Part shown: one piece after another, positions 6,134 to 6,507 of the stretch
How positions within the stretch are numbered: position 1 is the first letter of the stretch
Layout: each line of letters begins with the position of its first letter
Source: Sulfurospirillaceae bacterium
Lineage (GTDB): Bacteria; Campylobacterota; Campylobacteria; Campylobacterales; Sulfurospirillaceae
Direction: 5' to 3'
DNA: 6,507 bases
NCBI GenBank assembly: GCA_028705785.1
Contig: JAQWCT010000156.1
Span: 1 to 6,507, forward strand
Made by a program: the position numbers and the translations under genes
Notes under the pieces: generated by a model
Told to the model about the DNA's origin: nothing
What the model saw: the letters and a program-made list of their open reading frames with translations, nothing else
Databases searched by the model: none

Positions 6134-6507
6134 TTAGAGATTTCCCCACTTCCACTCAAGAATCTCAGGCATATCTTGCCCGTAGGTTTCGATGTATGTT
6201 TTATGTTCACGCAATTTTTCGAGCATGATTTGTTTGATTGTTTTGGCATAAGGTTGCATTTTTGGTACTCTGTCCATGACATCCATGACGAGATGAAACC
6301 TGTCCATGTCGTTGAGTACGACCATATCGAAAGGTGTTGTCGTTGTTCCTTCTTCTTTGTAACCCCTTACATGTAAATGCTCGTGATTGGCTCTTCTGTA
6401 TGCCAAACGATGTATCAGCCATGGGTAACCATGATAGGCGAAGACGACAGGTACATGGGGCGTAAAAAGTGTATCAAACGCTTCATCTTCAAGCCCACAA
6501 GGATGTT
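6134..6507 (-). CDS. xfp: Xylulose-5-phosphate/fructose-6-phosphate phosphoketolase, C-terminal part (runs off the window)
   Basis: The last 123 residues of a thiamine-diphosphate-dependent phosphoketolase, a family of about 800 residues that splits xylulose 5-phosphate (and often fructose 6-phosphate) with phosphate to give acetyl phosphate plus glyceraldehyde 3-phosphate or erythrose 4-phosphate. Within the visible fragment, HPCGLEDEAFDTLF (1-14), VVFAYHGYPWLIHRLAYRR (20-38), HVRGYKEEGTTTTPFDM (45-61), NDMDRFHL (65-72) and the terminal DMPEILEWKW (111-120) are hallmark C-terminal stretches of the family. The start and the cofactor-binding domain lie beyond the right edge. Codon use is visibly richer in G+C than the left-hand operon, consistent with a resident metabolic gene. 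It is convergent with creA. No strong terminator hairpin is visible past its stop; only weak AT-rich inverted repeats occur there. Confidence 0.95.
   Translation of the reverse strand, partial: HPCGLEDEAFDTLFTPHVPVVFAYHGYPWLIHRLAYRRANHEHLHVRGYKEEGTTTTPFDMVVLNDMDRFHLVMDVMDRVPKMQPYAKTIKQIMLEKLREHKTYIETYGQDMPEILEWKWGNL

Overview
The window looks like an accessory ('genomic island'-type) stretch from a mesophilic, AT-rich bacterium, most likely a Campylobacterota (epsilonproteobacterial) genus in the Sulfurospirillum/Arcobacter/Sulfurimonas range. This is inferred from overall base composition, the AT-rich promoter style and the mix of genes. No single gene fixes the genus.

Layout, left to right. 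Positions 1-237 hold no gene, only a promoter-like TATAAT in front of a complete tRNA with a CAT anticodon (238-314, probably elongator Met). Positions 315-500 are non-coding. A tight minus-strand operon follows, read from 3910 down to 501: an unrecognised 66-residue protein, a 202-residue class I SAM-dependent methyltransferase, and an 869-residue protein joining a DUF559-like PDDEXK nuclease domain to a superfamily 2 DEAH helicase, a MerR-like helix-turn-helix and a long C-terminal extension. These three genes are clearly more AT-rich than the genes on the right and lie next to a tRNA, so they are probably a transferred cargo module. A role in defence or nucleic-acid processing is plausible but inferred.

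The 3911-4166 spacer carries a promoter and nested inverted repeats ahead of a plus-strand gene for a class II Fic-family protein (predicted AMP transferase with its own N-terminal inhibitory helix). A CreA-family exported protein gene follows 26 bases later. Downstream, 5881-6041 holds a broken remnant of a RhuM-family gene, with a stop codon and a one-base frameshift. The window ends inside the 3' part of a minus-strand xylulose-5-phosphate/fructose-6-phosphate phosphoketolase gene (6134 to the edge), which looks like core metabolism and is convergent with creA.

Taken together, the region between the tRNA and the phosphoketolase gene holds a helicase-nuclease/methyltransferase operon, a Fic protein and a RhuM relic. 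All are typical of mobile or defence-associated DNA. creA and the phosphoketolase gene look like resident genes. No complete integrase, transposase or CRISPR array is visible.
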